A DNA stretch of 64,000 bases from Williamsia sp. 1138 (GCF_002095435.2 NZ_MJEJ02000046.1:124001-188000); one strand, 5' to 3'. Positions 1 to 9,393 are shown, counted from the stretch's first letter. Notes: generated by a model not told the origin, from the sequence alone. Program-made: numbers and translations.

Positions 1-1585
1 GCGACACGTTGATCCCTGCCGCGGCCGCGGCCCGCTCGTTCGCCCGCACCGCGAGCATCGCCGAACCCAGCCGGCTACGCCGCAACAAGGCAACGCCGAC
101 CGCCGCGGCGACGACGATGATCAGGCACATGAGCCCGAACGAGATCCTCGGATAGTTCTCCCCCGCACCGATGCCCAGATCGACACCGAAGACCTCGGGC
201 GCGTCGAAGTTCGCGCCCTCGATCCCGCCGTTGAACGAGGGATTGCGGAACCAGAAGGCCTCCAAGAACACCGCGAGCGCCAAGGTCACGACCATGAACG
301 GCAAACCGCGGATCCGCAACGCCGGCAGACCGACCACCACGCCGATCACCGTCGCCATGAGCGCGGCCAGGATCGGCGCGAACGGAAACGGGATACCGAG
401 CTCGGTGTTCATCACGCTGAGTCCGAACGCACCCGCGCCCGCCAGGGTCAGCTGGGCCAATGAGACCTGCCCGGCGAAGCCGGTGACCACCACCTGAGAG
501 AGTCCGAGGATCGCGAAGATGAACGTCGCGATGATCGCCCCCCGGTAGCTGCCGGAGGTCAGACACACCGCCACGACCGCGACGCCCGTACCGGCGATCG
601 CCGGTAGCAGGACCCGTCTGGGACGAGGCGCACGACCAAGATTCTGATGCACGATCGCACCGCGACTGGGTAGGGGCCGCCCCTTCACCACGAGGAAGAC
701 CAGGATCAGGATCAGCGGAATAGCCTCGGACACACCTGAATCAGGTACCCAGTCGTAGAGACTCTGAAAGTGGGTCCCCTCCGACTGCAGGACGCCGATA
801 CCGAGCCCCGCCGCCACTGCGAGCGCCATCGACGAGAAGTTGCCGACCAGGGCCGCGGCCAGCGCCGGCACGATGAACATCGTGTAGGCGATCGGACTGA
901 GCGGGACGATCGGTGCGATCAGGATGCCGCCCAGCCCTGCGATCACCGAGGACAGAGCCCAGTTGCTGATCGCGATGCGGTCGGGCGAGAGTCCGGTGAC
1001 GAAGGCGCCCTTCTCCGATTCCGCAGCGGCCTCGGTCGCGACACCGAACCGGGAGAAGTGATATGCCAGCGCGACCACGGTCGCCAGCGCGACGATCACG
1101 ACGGCGAGCCAGATCCGGTCCGTGGGCACCTGGCTCTCTCCGATCGAGATCGTCCCCGGCTCGAAGATCGGTGCCACCGGAACCGACGATGTCCCCAACC
1201 GCAACGCGAGCAGCGCCTGAATCGTGAGCATCAGACCGATCGAGGCCACGGCCTTGGCGACCACGGGCGCCGACCGCATCGGGCGAAAGATCGCCAGATA
1301 CAGCACGGCCCCGAGGATCGCCGCGACCACCAGCGAAATCGCCACAGCCGGAACAAGTCCGAGATCGCCGCCGAGATCGATCGACGAGGGAAAGCCGGGA
1401 ATCGGGTTCAGCAACTCACCCTGGCGAAGCATGCCGTAGGTGTACGTGGTGTACAGCGCCACAGCGCCCGTGGCGAAGTTCACCACCCCCGAACTCTTGA
1501 AGGTCATCACCAACGCGAGTCCGAGGGCGGCGTACACCGCACCATTGCCCAGACCTAGGAACAGATAGGCAAAGTGTTCGGTCAT
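1..1585 (-). CDS. Branched-chain amino acid-type ABC transporter permease, LivH-LivM fusion (3' end cut by window)
   Basis: Reading the minus strand from an ATG at 1585 gives an uninterrupted hydrophobic protein of at least 528 residues that leaves the window at its left edge. It begins MTEHFAYLFLGLGNG, typical of LivH (roughly residues 1-290, ending VVKGRPLPSRG). A second permease unit of LivM type follows directly, with the segment QVVVTGFAGQVSLAQ near residue 390. LivH and LivM are usually separate; a fused permease is common in actinobacteria. It should form the membrane channel for the receptor encoded 53 bases upstream on the same strand. ATPase genes (LivG/LivF) are not visible and would lie left of the window. 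Receptors of this type in soil actinobacteria often serve aromatic or other hydrophobic substrates, so true amino acid transport is not certain. Confidence 0.85.
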   Translation of the reverse strand, partial: MTEHFAYLFLGLGNGAVYAALGLALVMTFKSSGVVNFATGAVALYTTYTYGMLRQGELLNPIPGFPSSIDLGGDLGLVPAVAISLVVAAILGAVLYLAIFRPMRSAPVVAKAVASIGLMLTIQALLALRLGTSSVPVAPIFEPGTISIGESQVPTDRIWLAVVIVALATVVALAYHFSRFGVATEAAAESEKGAFVTGLSPDRIAISNWALSSVIAGLGGILIAPIVPLSPIAYTMFIVPALAAALVGNFSSMALAVAAGLGIGVLQSEGTHFQSLYDWVPDSGVSEAIPLILILVFLVVKGRPLPSRGAIVHQNLGRAPRPRRVLLPAIAGTGVAVVAVCLTSGSYRGAIIATFIFAILGLSQVVVTGFAGQVSLAQLTLAGAGAFGLSVMNTELGIPFPFAPILAALMATVIGVVVGLPALRIRGLPFMVVTLALAVFLEAFWFRNPSFNGGIEGANFDAPEVFGVDLGIGAGENYPRISFGLMCLIIVVAAAVGVALLRRSRLGSAMLAVRANERAAAAAGINVS

Positions 1586-1638
1586 CTACTTCATTCCCAA
1601 CTTCTCGTCGACACAGACGAACCGGCAGTCGAACGGAT

Positions 1639-2889
1639 CTAACCGACGGGGGTGAGATTCTGCGGACGGCCCTGGCTGTCCACCTCACCGATCAACAGCG
1701 ACTTGCTGCAGATCGACTTCAGTTGCGGGATCGCGGTTCCGTCGCAGGTGAAGGTCAATCCGGTACCGAGTGGCAACGGGGTGTTCTTCGCGGTCCGCAA
1801 GGCTTCTGTGACCGCTGCCGGAGTCACGTCGCCGGTCAGGTTTTGGATGACGCGGTACAGGCCCATGACGCCCTGGTAGCCGGTGTATCCGTACCCGCGG
1901 ATATCTGTCTCCGGCGCATACTGTTCCATCACCGAGCGGTACTCCACCGAGTCAGGCTCATCCGAATACAGGTCGACGGTGGTGAAGTCCATGATGCCTT
2001 CGATGACCGAACCGCCAACTGCTTCGACGACTTCCGGGGCGACACAGGTCGGGACGACAAATCGTTCTTTTCCGGGAGCCACGGTCTGGATGGTCTTGAG
2101 CACCGTGATGCACATGTTCGCGTCGCCGACGATGGCCACCGCGTCCGGGTTGTCAGACAGACCCGCGGTCACCTGTGGCGTCGGATCCGGCACCCCCGAA
2201 GGGATCGGGACTACCTTCAACTCCAGGCCCGCCGCGGAGAAGATCGGGGTGCCGATGGCCGAGATCGCGGCAGGGGTCCCGCCACCGTCGCCGGACAGGA
2301 GTGCGATCTTCTTGATGCCGTTCTTCGCCGAATATTCTGCCATTCCGGACAACACACCCGGCAGGCCCGCCGTGTACATGTACGAATCCGGCGAGGTCAG
2401 CTCGATCGGGGTGACGCCGACAGGACCGGTGTACGGGATCCCCGCGCCCGAGAGGATCGGCAACATCGCCGCGCCCTGCGCTCCGCCGGGAACGACGACG
2501 GCCGACACCTTCTCCTCGACCATCTGGTTGGCACAGCTCGTCGCGGACGCCGGCTCTTCCTGTTGCTTGCACACGACGAGATCGATGGGCCGACCGCCGA
2601 TTCCGCCCAGGTTCGCGTTGATGTACTTGGTGGCGGCCTCGGCGTTCTCCCGATTGGCCGGGAAGGATGCGAAGGAGCCACCCTCGCTGTTGATGAACCC
2701 GATCTTGATCGGGGCACCGGTCGCCTCGTTCACCGGCAGCGCGGTCGTCGCCAACGAGGACTCCGAACTGTCGCTGCTGCTGTCCGAGCCGTCACTGCAC
2801 GCAGTGACTCCCAGCGACGCGACCAGCAGCGAGATGCCGACCCCGACAAGTGCCTTATGCCTTCGACAACTCACGTTGCGTGCCTTCAT
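1639..2889 (-). CDS. ABC transporter substrate-binding lipoprotein (LivK / Peripla_BP_6 type)
   Basis: A 416-residue protein with a lipoprotein signal: basic start (MKARNVSCRRHK), hydrophobic stretch, and lipobox VTAC, with the lipidated cysteine near residue 33. A Ser/Asp-rich linker follows. The mature part begins with IKIGFINSEGGSFA and contains PSGVPDPTPQVTAGL, as in periplasmic-binding-protein family 6 receptors for branched-chain amino acids and related compounds. The ATG at 2889 is chosen over an upstream in-frame start because it has AAGGAC just before it and gives a clean signal peptide. It is followed by the LivHM-type permease on the same strand, so the two form one transporter. 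The ligand cannot be told from sequence; the surrounding ligases and oxidoreductases suggest an organic acid or cyclic compound. Confidence 0.88.
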   Translation of the reverse strand: MKARNVSCRRHKALVGVGISLLVASLGVTACSDGSDSSSDSSESSLATTALPVNEATGAPIKIGFINSEGGSFASFPANRENAEAATKYINANLGGIGGRPIDLVVCKQQEEPASATSCANQMVEEKVSAVVVPGGAQGAAMLPILSGAGIPYTGPVGVTPIELTSPDSYMYTAGLPGVLSGMAEYSAKNGIKKIALLSGDGGGTPAAISAIGTPIFSAAGLELKVVPIPSGVPDPTPQVTAGLSDNPDAVAIVGDANMCITVLKTIQTVAPGKERFVVPTCVAPEVVEAVGGSVIEGIMDFTTVDLYSDEPDSVEYRSVMEQYAPETDIRGYGYTGYQGVMGLYRVIQNLTGDVTPAAVTEALRTAKNTPLPLGTGLTFTCDGTAIPQLKSICSKSLLIGEVDSQGRPQNLTPVG

Positions 2890-3171
2890 ATGTGGTGTCC
2901 TTTTCAGTCCGTGGTGAGGCGAACGAGATGTGCAACGCCGATACACCTCCGCGGTGGGACTGTTCGGCCGGCGAATCCGGCACGCGAGGGTGAAGGACGA
3001 AGCGACGGTGATACAGATCACTTCTGTTGTGGAACGTAAGGGACATTACGCATGGACCGCAGTATCGTCAACCGAATCGACGAGTGTCTATTTTCGAAAG
3101 CGTTTCTCGCACAGCACAAAAGATCACGTCGGCCGATTGCTCGACCACACGTGACCGTCCGGGTCAGAACC
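2890..3171. promoter_or_regulatory. Upstream region of the receptor gene, with two short dyads
   Basis: This 282-base stretch separates the receptor gene from the acyl-CoA ligase upstream on the same strand. It holds a dyad CGTAA-6-TTACG at 3035-3050. At 3106-3120 it has CTCGCACAGCACAAA, which matches 12 of 15 positions of the palindrome found at 5747 and 9394. Promoter function is inferred. Confidence 0.4.
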
Positions 3172-4872
3172 TCAGCCCGAATAGGCTTCGCGTACCTTCC
3201 GCTTGAGGATCTTTCCGGTGGCGTTGCGAGGAAGCGGCCCGAGGTCGAAGACCACGTCGGTGGGTATCTTGTACTCTGCCAGCGTCTCCCGGACGATGTC
3301 CTGGACCTGCGCAACGGCCATCTCCCGGCCGTCGTGAGTGTTCACGACGGCGACCACCGTCTCACCGAGGCGCTCGTGAGGGACACCGAATACCGCAACC
3401 TCGGCGAAGAGACCCGAAGCCATGAGCGCGTATTCGACCTCGGCGCAATAGATGTTCTCGCCGGCCGAGATGACGATGTCCTTCTTGCGGTCGACCACGA
3501 ACACGAGTCCGTTGTCGTCGAGATAACCGAGATCGCCGGTGCGATACCAGCTCCCGTCTAAAACCGCCGCCGTCTCTTCCGGACGATCGAGATATCCGGC
3601 CATGATCAGAGGTCCGCGGGCCTGGAGTTCACCGATCGCGCCGGGTGGCGCGACGGAGCCCGCCGGGTCGACGACCCGGACATCCATCACCGGACTCACC
3701 GGTCCGGACGAATCCGGGTGCGCGGCCAGCAGATCCCCGCCCGCCGTACAGATGCTGCCGGTGGCCTCGGTCATCCCCCACCCGACACTACGGCCGGCGG
3801 ACGGTAGCACCGCACCGATTCTCGCCACCAGATCGGGTGGGGTCGCCTGGCCCGCCGGGGAGATGTTCACCAGACTGGCCACCGCCTCGGGCGGAGGGTT
3901 CACCGACAGCAGGTCCGTGATGACCATCGGCGGGCCGGCGAGCATCGCCAGTTTGTGCCGGGAGATCATCTCGATCGCCGCCGTAGGATCCCATCTCCGC
4001 AGGATCACCACGAAACCACCGGATGTCATCGTCGTGAGCAACGAGACGAGTCCCGACGTGTGGAACAGCGGAAAGATCAGCAGCGCCGACAGTTTCGGCA
4101 TCAGATCGCGCAAGGCGTCGGCTTCCATACCGTACTTGCGAGCATTCACCGCGATGTTCATCTCTTTGATCAGACGCAGGTTCATGATCATCGTGCAGAC
4201 GTTGCGCTGGGTGAGGACCACACCCTTGCTTCGGCCCGACGTACCGGAGGTGAACAGGATCAGGCACGGGGAGTCCGCGGTCACGGCCGCCGGTTCGGGG
4301 CTTGCCGATCCGGTCGCGATGAGGTCTGCATAGTCCCGCGCCGGACCGGCGGGCAACTCACCGCCGACCACGATCAGTTCGGCGAGCACATCGCTCTCCC
4401 GGACGAGCGCGGCCCGCGCACCGTCTGCGATCACCACGACACAGGAGGCGTCGGCCACTGCGGCACCGATCTGCCCGGGGCTCTCGCGACTGTTGAACAA
4501 CACCGCCACTGCGCCACGTCGCGCGATGGCCATCAGCGAAACAACAAAGGCGAGCTGGTTTCTCATGATCACCCCGACCCGCTGCCCGGCCTCGATCCGG
4601 TATTCCGTGTCCAGCGCTCCGGCCAACCGGTCCGCCAGCTCGGCGACGTCACCATAGGTGTACTCGACATCCTCTTCGACGACGAGGACGCTGTCGGCGT
4701 AGGCATCGGTCAGACCACGCAGGACGTCGTCGAGACTGCCCGGGGTCTCGCGGTAGACCCTCATGGACTCACCCGCAACGTCGAGCGTCGTCAGAGCGAA
4801 CGGACCCTGTGGACCGGTCAGCTCCGACTCGAGCTCGCGATACACGGACACCGATTCGAGAGCTGCGGTCAT
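3172..4872 (-). CDS. Acyl-CoA synthetase (class I adenylate-forming, FadD-like), paralogue 1
   Basis: A 566-residue AMP-dependent ligase that activates a carboxylic acid to its CoA thioester through an acyl-adenylate. Visible motifs are the P-loop LFTSGTSGRSKG (about 206-217), GWGMTE (364-369), RTGD (444-447), the hinge DRKKD (461-465) and the catalytic lysine in PRNATGK (K554). Family length is normal. It is closely related along its whole length to the ligase at 5805-7523, including the shared segment LSALLIFPLFH. The two lie on opposite strands around a TetR gene. The upstream region carries a KstR-like half-conserved operator at 4952-4965. The acyl substrate is unknown; the context suggests an intermediate of cyclic or sterol-like compound degradation. 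Confidence 0.88.
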   Translation of the reverse strand: MTAALESVSVYRELESELTGPQGPFALTTLDVAGESMRVYRETPGSLDDVLRGLTDAYADSVLVVEEDVEYTYGDVAELADRLAGALDTEYRIEAGQRVGVIMRNQLAFVVSLMAIARRGAVAVLFNSRESPGQIGAAVADASCVVVIADGARAALVRESDVLAELIVVGGELPAGPARDYADLIATGSASPEPAAVTADSPCLILFTSGTSGRSKGVVLTQRNVCTMIMNLRLIKEMNIAVNARKYGMEADALRDLMPKLSALLIFPLFHTSGLVSLLTTMTSGGFVVILRRWDPTAAIEMISRHKLAMLAGPPMVITDLLSVNPPPEAVASLVNISPAGQATPPDLVARIGAVLPSAGRSVGWGMTEATGSICTAGGDLLAAHPDSSGPVSPVMDVRVVDPAGSVAPPGAIGELQARGPLIMAGYLDRPEETAAVLDGSWYRTGDLGYLDDNGLVFVVDRKKDIVISAGENIYCAEVEYALMASGLFAEVAVFGVPHERLGETVVAVVNTHDGREMAVAQVQDIVRETLAEYKIPTDVVFDLGPLPRNATGKILKRKVREAYSG

Positions 4873-4951
4873 GTGAAAACTCCTCTATGACTTCTCCGCT
4901 GTGACAATTCCGCAGGTGGCAAGCCCCTGGGACGACCACGCGAACTCCAAC

Positions 4952-4965
4952 GAGAACACGTTCTA
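4952..4965. promoter_or_regulatory. KstR-like operator (one mismatch) upstream of acyl-CoA ligase 1
   Basis: The sequence GAGAACACGTTCTA matches the published KstR motif TNNAACNNGTTNNA at every fixed position except the first (G for T). It lies 79 bases upstream of the ligase start, where an operator would be expected. KstR is the TetR-family repressor of cholesterol catabolism. Binding is inferred only. Confidence 0.4.
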
Positions 4966-5011
4966 GTCGAAGATAGACCACCGGCGGTGTCCGATTCAGC
5001 AGAATCCGTCA

Positions 5012-5647
5012 TCAATCCTCCGTGGCCAGATAGACGACGATCGCTTCGACCAAACCGCGCCGCCCCTCGGACTCATCGGCATAGGTGCTCATCTCGAATT
5101 CCGCGCGCAATCCGCGCAGCGCTCCTGGCAGAAAGATCCGAACGCGGCGCAGCCGTTCGGAGTTCACGGGCAGTCCGGTGAACGCACCTTCGTAGGAAGC
5201 GGTCCACACCCGGTCCCAGTCAGCGATCGCTCGTGCGGTCTGCGGGTATGCCGACTCGAGTTCGGATCGATCTCCCGGCAGCAGGGTCCGGAGGTTGTTG
5301 ACCGCCCGGGCCCGGGGTGTCCCCAGCAGATTCCAGAACCGGTCGACGATCGCGGCAACGCGATCCGCCGTCGTCTCCGAATAGATACCGGGCGAGGAGT
5401 CGGACGGGGGAAGTAGTTCCCACTCATCCAAGATGAGCTCCAGCACCGCCGCCCACAGTCCGTCCACGTCACCGAACTGATGCTGGACCGTCCCCCACGT
5501 GACGCCGGCCTCTCTGGCGATCTGATTCGCACTGGCCGGGTCGGCAGCGTCGTGGGCAGCCAGGCACGCGATCGCCACCTCGAGCACGTGTCGACGAGTT
5601 TCCAGCCCGCGCCGGTTGAGCCGGGTTCCCTTGGCGCTGATGACCAT
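5012..5647 (-). CDS. TetR-family transcriptional regulator
   Basis: A 211-residue protein when started at the ATG at 5647 (MVISAKGTRLNRRG). An upstream start at 5725 would add 26 residues of unlikely sequence. The N-terminal helix-turn-helix reads ASANQIAREAGVTWGTVQHQFG, typical of TetR, followed by a divergent ligand-binding domain. It sits between two acyl-CoA ligase paralogues and is divergent from the second. The intergenic region contains a perfect 15-base palindrome (5747-5761) that recurs at 9394-9408, so this protein is the best candidate to bind it. An acyl-CoA effector would fit the neighbours but cannot be seen. Confidence 0.85.
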   Translation of the reverse strand: MVISAKGTRLNRRGLETRRHVLEVAIACLAAHDAADPASANQIAREAGVTWGTVQHQFGDVDGLWAAVLELILDEWELLPPSDSSPGIYSETTADRVAAIVDRFWNLLGTPRARAVNNLRTLLPGDRSELESAYPQTARAIADWDRVWTASYEGAFTGLPVNSERLRRVRIFLPGALRGLRAEFEMSTYADESEGRRGLVEAIVVYLATED

Positions 5648-5746
5648 CGGTGCACAGTAGCGAGTCCCGAGCCGTTCCGTGGCGATTGACACATAAAGGC
5701 CTCTATGACTAAATGAGGACAACAAACTGTGACCTAGGTCTCATTG

Positions 5747-5761
5747 TTTGCACAGTGCAAA
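5747..5761. promoter_or_regulatory. Palindromic operator candidate TTTGCAC-A-GTGCAAA
   Basis: A perfect 7-base dyad around one central base lies in the divergent promoter region between the TetR gene and acyl-CoA ligase 2, 43 bases before the ligase start. A near-identical copy lies at 9394-9408 between two other genes of the island. Binding by the adjacent TetR protein is inferred. Confidence 0.55.
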
Positions 5762-5804
5762 TCTCGCTCGGTTCCCCGCGGACCGCGCATCAAGGAGCAG
5801 GCGT

Positions 5805-7523
5805 GTGAGTCAGGGAACCGTGGACACCCAGTCCGTCGTCGAGACGTACCGAGAGATCGAACGCTCGCTGACCTCGCCGGGCGCACCGTTCGAGATGACC
5901 TCGACGATCGTGCGCGGCGAGCCGATCCGCACCTATCGCAATGCTGAATCGAACCTGTACGACGTCTTCGCGGCGCTCGGCCGCGCCGACGGCGACAACC
6001 TGCTGGTCACCGACGGCGACACCGCCCACACTTATGGCGAGGTGTTCGCCGCCGCCGACCGGTTTGCCACTGCACTCGTCCGCGACTACCGGATAGCCAC
6101 CGGTGATCACGTCGGCATCGTGATGAGCAATCAGTATGCCTATCTCGTAACACTTTTCGCGATCCTGCGCGCCGGTGGCGTCGCAGTGCTCTACAACGCA
6201 CGCAGCTCGGTCGCCGAACTGACCGCCGCGATGAGCGACGTCCCCTCTGCGGTGACGGTTGTCGATGCGCGACGTATCGAGCTCGTTCGGACAGCTGACC
6301 CGAAGACCGGGCTGATCACGGCACAGACGGGCGTCGCAGGGGTCGCTGCCCTCTCCGAGATCATCGACCATGCCCATCCCGACCTGCCCGACCCGCCCGC
6401 CGCACCGGACTCGACAGCACTCATCTTGTTCACCTCAGGCACCTCAGGTGCCGCCAAAGGCGTTGAGCTCACGCATCGCAACATGTGCAACGTGGTCCTG
6501 AACATGCGGTTCGTCGCCGACACCAACATCGCCTTCGCGGCACACACCTACGGTCTCTCGGTCGACGAAGTGCGCGGCTTCATGCCACAGATCAGCGCAC
6601 TGCTCATCTTCCCGCTGTTCCACGTGTCGGGGCTGGCCGCACTGTCGTCCGCAATGGGTTCGGGTGGTCTCATCGTCACCATGGACCGCTGGGATCCGGA
6701 CCGGGCCGCGGACCTGATCAAGCGGCACGGGATCACCCTGATGTCTGGTCCGCCCATGGTCGTGAGCGATCTGATGGCAATCGAGGGTGCAGAGGACAAA
6801 CTCGGAACCCTGGTCAACGTAGTACCTGGCGGGCAGGCGACGCCCCCCAACATCACCGCCCAGATATCCTCCCGCCTACCGCATTCACGCCGCAGCTCCG
6901 GATGGGGCATGACCGAGGTGGGCGGGAGTGTGTGCACCGCAGGCGGCGACATCCTCGGCGCGTTTCCGGAGACCGCCGGACCGATGAGTCCGACCATGGA
7001 TGTGCGCGTGATCGATGCCGACGGACATGACGTGCCCGCAGGCAGCGCCGGCGAACTGTATCTGCGCGGCGGTCTGATCATGAAGGGTTATTTCGGGCGT
7101 CCCGACGACACCGAGGCCGCATTCGACGGGTCGTGGCTGCGCACCGGAGACATCGGATACGTGGACGAGCACGGGTTGGTCTATCTGGTGGACCGCAAGA
7201 AGGACCTGGTCATCACCAGGGGTGAGAACATCTCGTGTGTGGAGGTCGAATCCGTTCTCGCAGCGTCCGATCGATTCACCGAGGTGGCCGTGTTCGGAGT
7301 TCCGGATCCACGGCTGGGCGAACGTCTGATCGCGGCAGTGTGTCCGCGGGCGGACGACGCCGACATCACCGGCGACGAGGTGAAGGCGATCGTCGGGGCA
7401 ACGTTGAACTCATTGAAGGTTCCCGACGAAGTGCTCATCACACCGGGGCCACTTCCGCGCAACGCCACCGGCAAGTTGCTCAAACGGGTGCTGCGGCAGT
7501 CATATCTGGATCAGCAGTCCTGA
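5805..7523 (+). CDS. Acyl-CoA synthetase (class I adenylate-forming, FadD-like), paralogue 2
   Basis: A 572-residue ligase read from the GTG at 5805, chosen because AGGAG lies 7 bases upstream. The ATG at 5748 overlaps the operator palindrome and has no ribosome site. Motifs: P-loop LFTSGTSGAAKG near residue 205, GWGMTE near 364, RTGD near 443, DRKKD near 460, and PRNATGK close to the C-terminus. It shares colinear sequence with the ligase at 3172-4872, including a segment between the P-loop and LLIFPLFH that sets the pair apart from generic FadD proteins. An AveC-like membrane protein gene starts 5 bases after its stop, so the two are probably co-transcribed. Substrate unknown. Confidence 0.88.
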   Translation: MSQGTVDTQSVVETYREIERSLTSPGAPFEMTSTIVRGEPIRTYRNAESNLYDVFAALGRADGDNLLVTDGDTAHTYGEVFAAADRFATALVRDYRIATGDHVGIVMSNQYAYLVTLFAILRAGGVAVLYNARSSVAELTAAMSDVPSAVTVVDARRIELVRTADPKTGLITAQTGVAGVAALSEIIDHAHPDLPDPPAAPDSTALILFTSGTSGAAKGVELTHRNMCNVVLNMRFVADTNIAFAAHTYGLSVDEVRGFMPQISALLIFPLFHVSGLAALSSAMGSGGLIVTMDRWDPDRAADLIKRHGITLMSGPPMVVSDLMAIEGAEDKLGTLVNVVPGGQATPPNITAQISSRLPHSRRSSGWGMTEVGGSVCTAGGDILGAFPETAGPMSPTMDVRVIDADGHDVPAGSAGELYLRGGLIMKGYFGRPDDTEAAFDGSWLRTGDIGYVDEHGLVYLVDRKKDLVITRGENISCVEVESVLAASDRFTEVAVFGVPDPRLGERLIAAVCPRADDADITGDEVKAIVGATLNSLKVPDEVLITPGPLPRNATGKLLKRVLRQSYLDQQS

Positions 7524-7528
7524 TCGCG

Positions 7529-8434
7529 GTGGATCGTGAGCGCCGCCAGAGGAATACGGCACTGGCGCTGGCAGTCGTCGGTGCCGGCTTCCTGATCGTC
7601 CAGGCGTACGCCTACATCGCATGGCTGCTCTCGGACCGGATCGCACAACCGCGCGGATCAGACCCGATCTCGGACGAGGTCCTCGCCAATGTCCGGCGAG
7701 CCGAGGTCATCCTTGTGACCCTCGCGCTCGGATGGCTGATCTTCCTCGTCGTCGACTGCCGGCGTCGACGCACCCTGACCTGGCCGGTCCTGCTGACGTT
7801 CGCATGGTCGGCGGTCTATTGGCAGGACCCGCTCGTCAACGCGGTCGATCACAACTTCACGTACAACGCATACTTCCGGGACAACGGGGACTGGGTCACG
7901 CATCTGCCGTTCATTCCCGTCTCCGGACCCACGTTGCCACAGCCATTGTTCGAGGCTCTCGTCTTCTTCGCCCTACTCCCGATCTTCGGGCTCCTGAGCT
8001 ATTCGATCCTGTGTGGACTGCGCCGTCTCGGCATCTCCTCACCCACCCTGTTGATCATCACGGTGTGGCTCGTATTCATCGTCATCGATGGAGCATTCGA
8101 GATGGCCGGCATCTCGCAAGGCCTGCTGGTGTGGAATCGGGTCAGCGACACCCTCGCATTCCACAGCGGGACCATCGACCAGTGGCCGGTGTACGAGGGT
8201 GTGATGCTCGGTTTGGTCTGGGCACTGCCCGGAATGCTGATGTTCTTCCGGGGTGACAACAGATTCTCGCGCCTCGATCCCGGTATCGACACGTTACGCG
8301 GAAGCGTGCCCACCGTGGTCCGGCTCCTGGCACTGGCCGGATTGTTGAACCTGGTGTTCCTGGCCTACAACATCGGCCTCATGCTGCTGTCCGGTTCGAC
8401 GATCGCTCCGACACCGAGCTGGCTGTCTCCCTGA
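7529..8434 (+). CDS. Multi-pass membrane protein, probable spirocyclase AveC family
   Basis: A 301-residue integral membrane protein read from the GTG at 7529, immediately after the ligase stop. About seven membrane segments are visible (near residues 11-31, 57-76, 84-102, 145-166, 175-195, 223-241 and 259-285). The loop after segment 3 carries YWQDPLVNAVDHNFTYNAYF, rich in conserved-looking acidic, Asn and aromatic residues. This pattern recalls the AveC-like family, whose founding member forms the spiroketal of avermectin; most actinobacterial relatives are uncharacterised and often lie in lipid or sterol gene clusters. The family call is from memory and moderate. The coupled ligase suggests that it works on, or transports, the same substrate. 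Confidence 0.6.
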   Translation: MDRERRQRNTALALAVVGAGFLIVQAYAYIAWLLSDRIAQPRGSDPISDEVLANVRRAEVILVTLALGWLIFLVVDCRRRRTLTWPVLLTFAWSAVYWQDPLVNAVDHNFTYNAYFRDNGDWVTHLPFIPVSGPTLPQPLFEALVFFALLPIFGLLSYSILCGLRRLGISSPTLLIITVWLVFIVIDGAFEMAGISQGLLVWNRVSDTLAFHSGTIDQWPVYEGVMLGLVWALPGMLMFFRGDNRFSRLDPGIDTLRGSVPTVVRLLALAGLLNLVFLAYNIGLMLLSGSTIAPTPSWLSP

Positions 8435-8482
8435 ACCCGACGGTCGTCGTGATCGGCACCCATCTCCGGCGAACCCTTCCGA

Positions 8483-9355
8483 TCAACGTGGCGGCAATGG
8501 TGCGCCGCTCGGATACGCCTCGATCTGCACGGTGATCGCGTCAGCGACCACGCTCGGGAACTCTTCTGGCACCCAATGACTTCCGTCGGGGATCTCGATG
8601 TAGCGATAGGGCCCGCTGACGTGTTGCCCACACCGCTCGACGCCGGCTCGCCTGATCGCGATGTCACCAGAACTCCAGATGAAGGTGGTCGGGACCGTGA
8701 CGTCGGCGATCTCCTGATCGGCCGGATCCATCGCGCGGTACCAGTTGAGTGCGGCGGTCATCGCCCCGGGCGCGGTGAGGACCCGCAGGTGTTCAGCCAC
8801 GGCGTCTGCGGGTACGACGTCGCCGAATCCCAGTCTCAGAGCGACACAGTCGTCGGCGAGCAGCGCCTGCTCCGGTTCATCCGGCTTCGCGAAGAACTCC
8901 ATGTACCCCGACCGTTCACGTTGATCGGGGTCGTTCTCCCTGGCCCAGGCGAATGCCGCCGGATGCGGCACCGACACCGCGGTCAGCGTCGTGACCCGCT
9001 CTGGATGCGCCGCCGCGACCGCCCAGGCGACGATGGCGCCCCAGTCATGTCCGGCAAGGTGCACTCGCTCCAGGCCGAACTCGTCGCAGAGACCGACGAT
9101 GTCGCCGACCAGTTCCTGTAGACGGTAATCGGCGATATCCGTTGGTCGTGCACCCGGCGAATATCCCCGCTGGTCCGGTGCGTATGAGGCGATTCCTGCG
9201 GTGGCCAGCAAGTCCGCAACCGTGGACCACGACGCGGATGTCTCCGGGAAGCCGTGGAGCAGGATCACCGGATCGCCTTCTCCACCCGGCCGGGATCGGA
9301 CATCGAACCCCAACCCTCCAACCGTGACCGTCGAATTGCTCTCGTCGCGTGGCAT
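8483..9355 (-). CDS. Alpha/beta hydrolase, epoxide hydrolase-like
   Basis: A 290-residue cytoplasmic alpha/beta-hydrolase starting at the ATG at 9355 (MPRDESNSTV). The oxyanion motif HGFPET lies near residue 34. The nucleophile elbow is GHDWGA near residue 100, with Asp as nucleophile. This HGxP plus GHDWG pair is the signature of epoxide hydrolases and haloalkane dehalogenases rather than esterases. The C-terminal IPDGSHWVPEEFP supplies the catalytic histidine. The likely reaction is water addition to an epoxide via an aspartyl ester. It is divergent from the alcohol dehydrogenase gene at 9494, and the shared upstream region contains the island palindrome, so the two are probably co-regulated. 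Confidence 0.85.
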   Translation of the reverse strand: MPRDESNSTVTVGGLGFDVRSRPGGEGDPVILLHGFPETSASWSTVADLLATAGIASYAPDQRGYSPGARPTDIADYRLQELVGDIVGLCDEFGLERVHLAGHDWGAIVAWAVAAAHPERVTTLTAVSVPHPAAFAWARENDPDQRERSGYMEFFAKPDEPEQALLADDCVALRLGFGDVVPADAVAEHLRVLTAPGAMTAALNWYRAMDPADQEIADVTVPTTFIWSSGDIAIRRAGVERCGQHVSGPYRYIEIPDGSHWVPEEFPSVVADAITVQIEAYPSGAPLPPR

Positions 9356-9393
9356 AGACCAAGTGTATCGAGGCGCATCACCTGCGCAAGATG

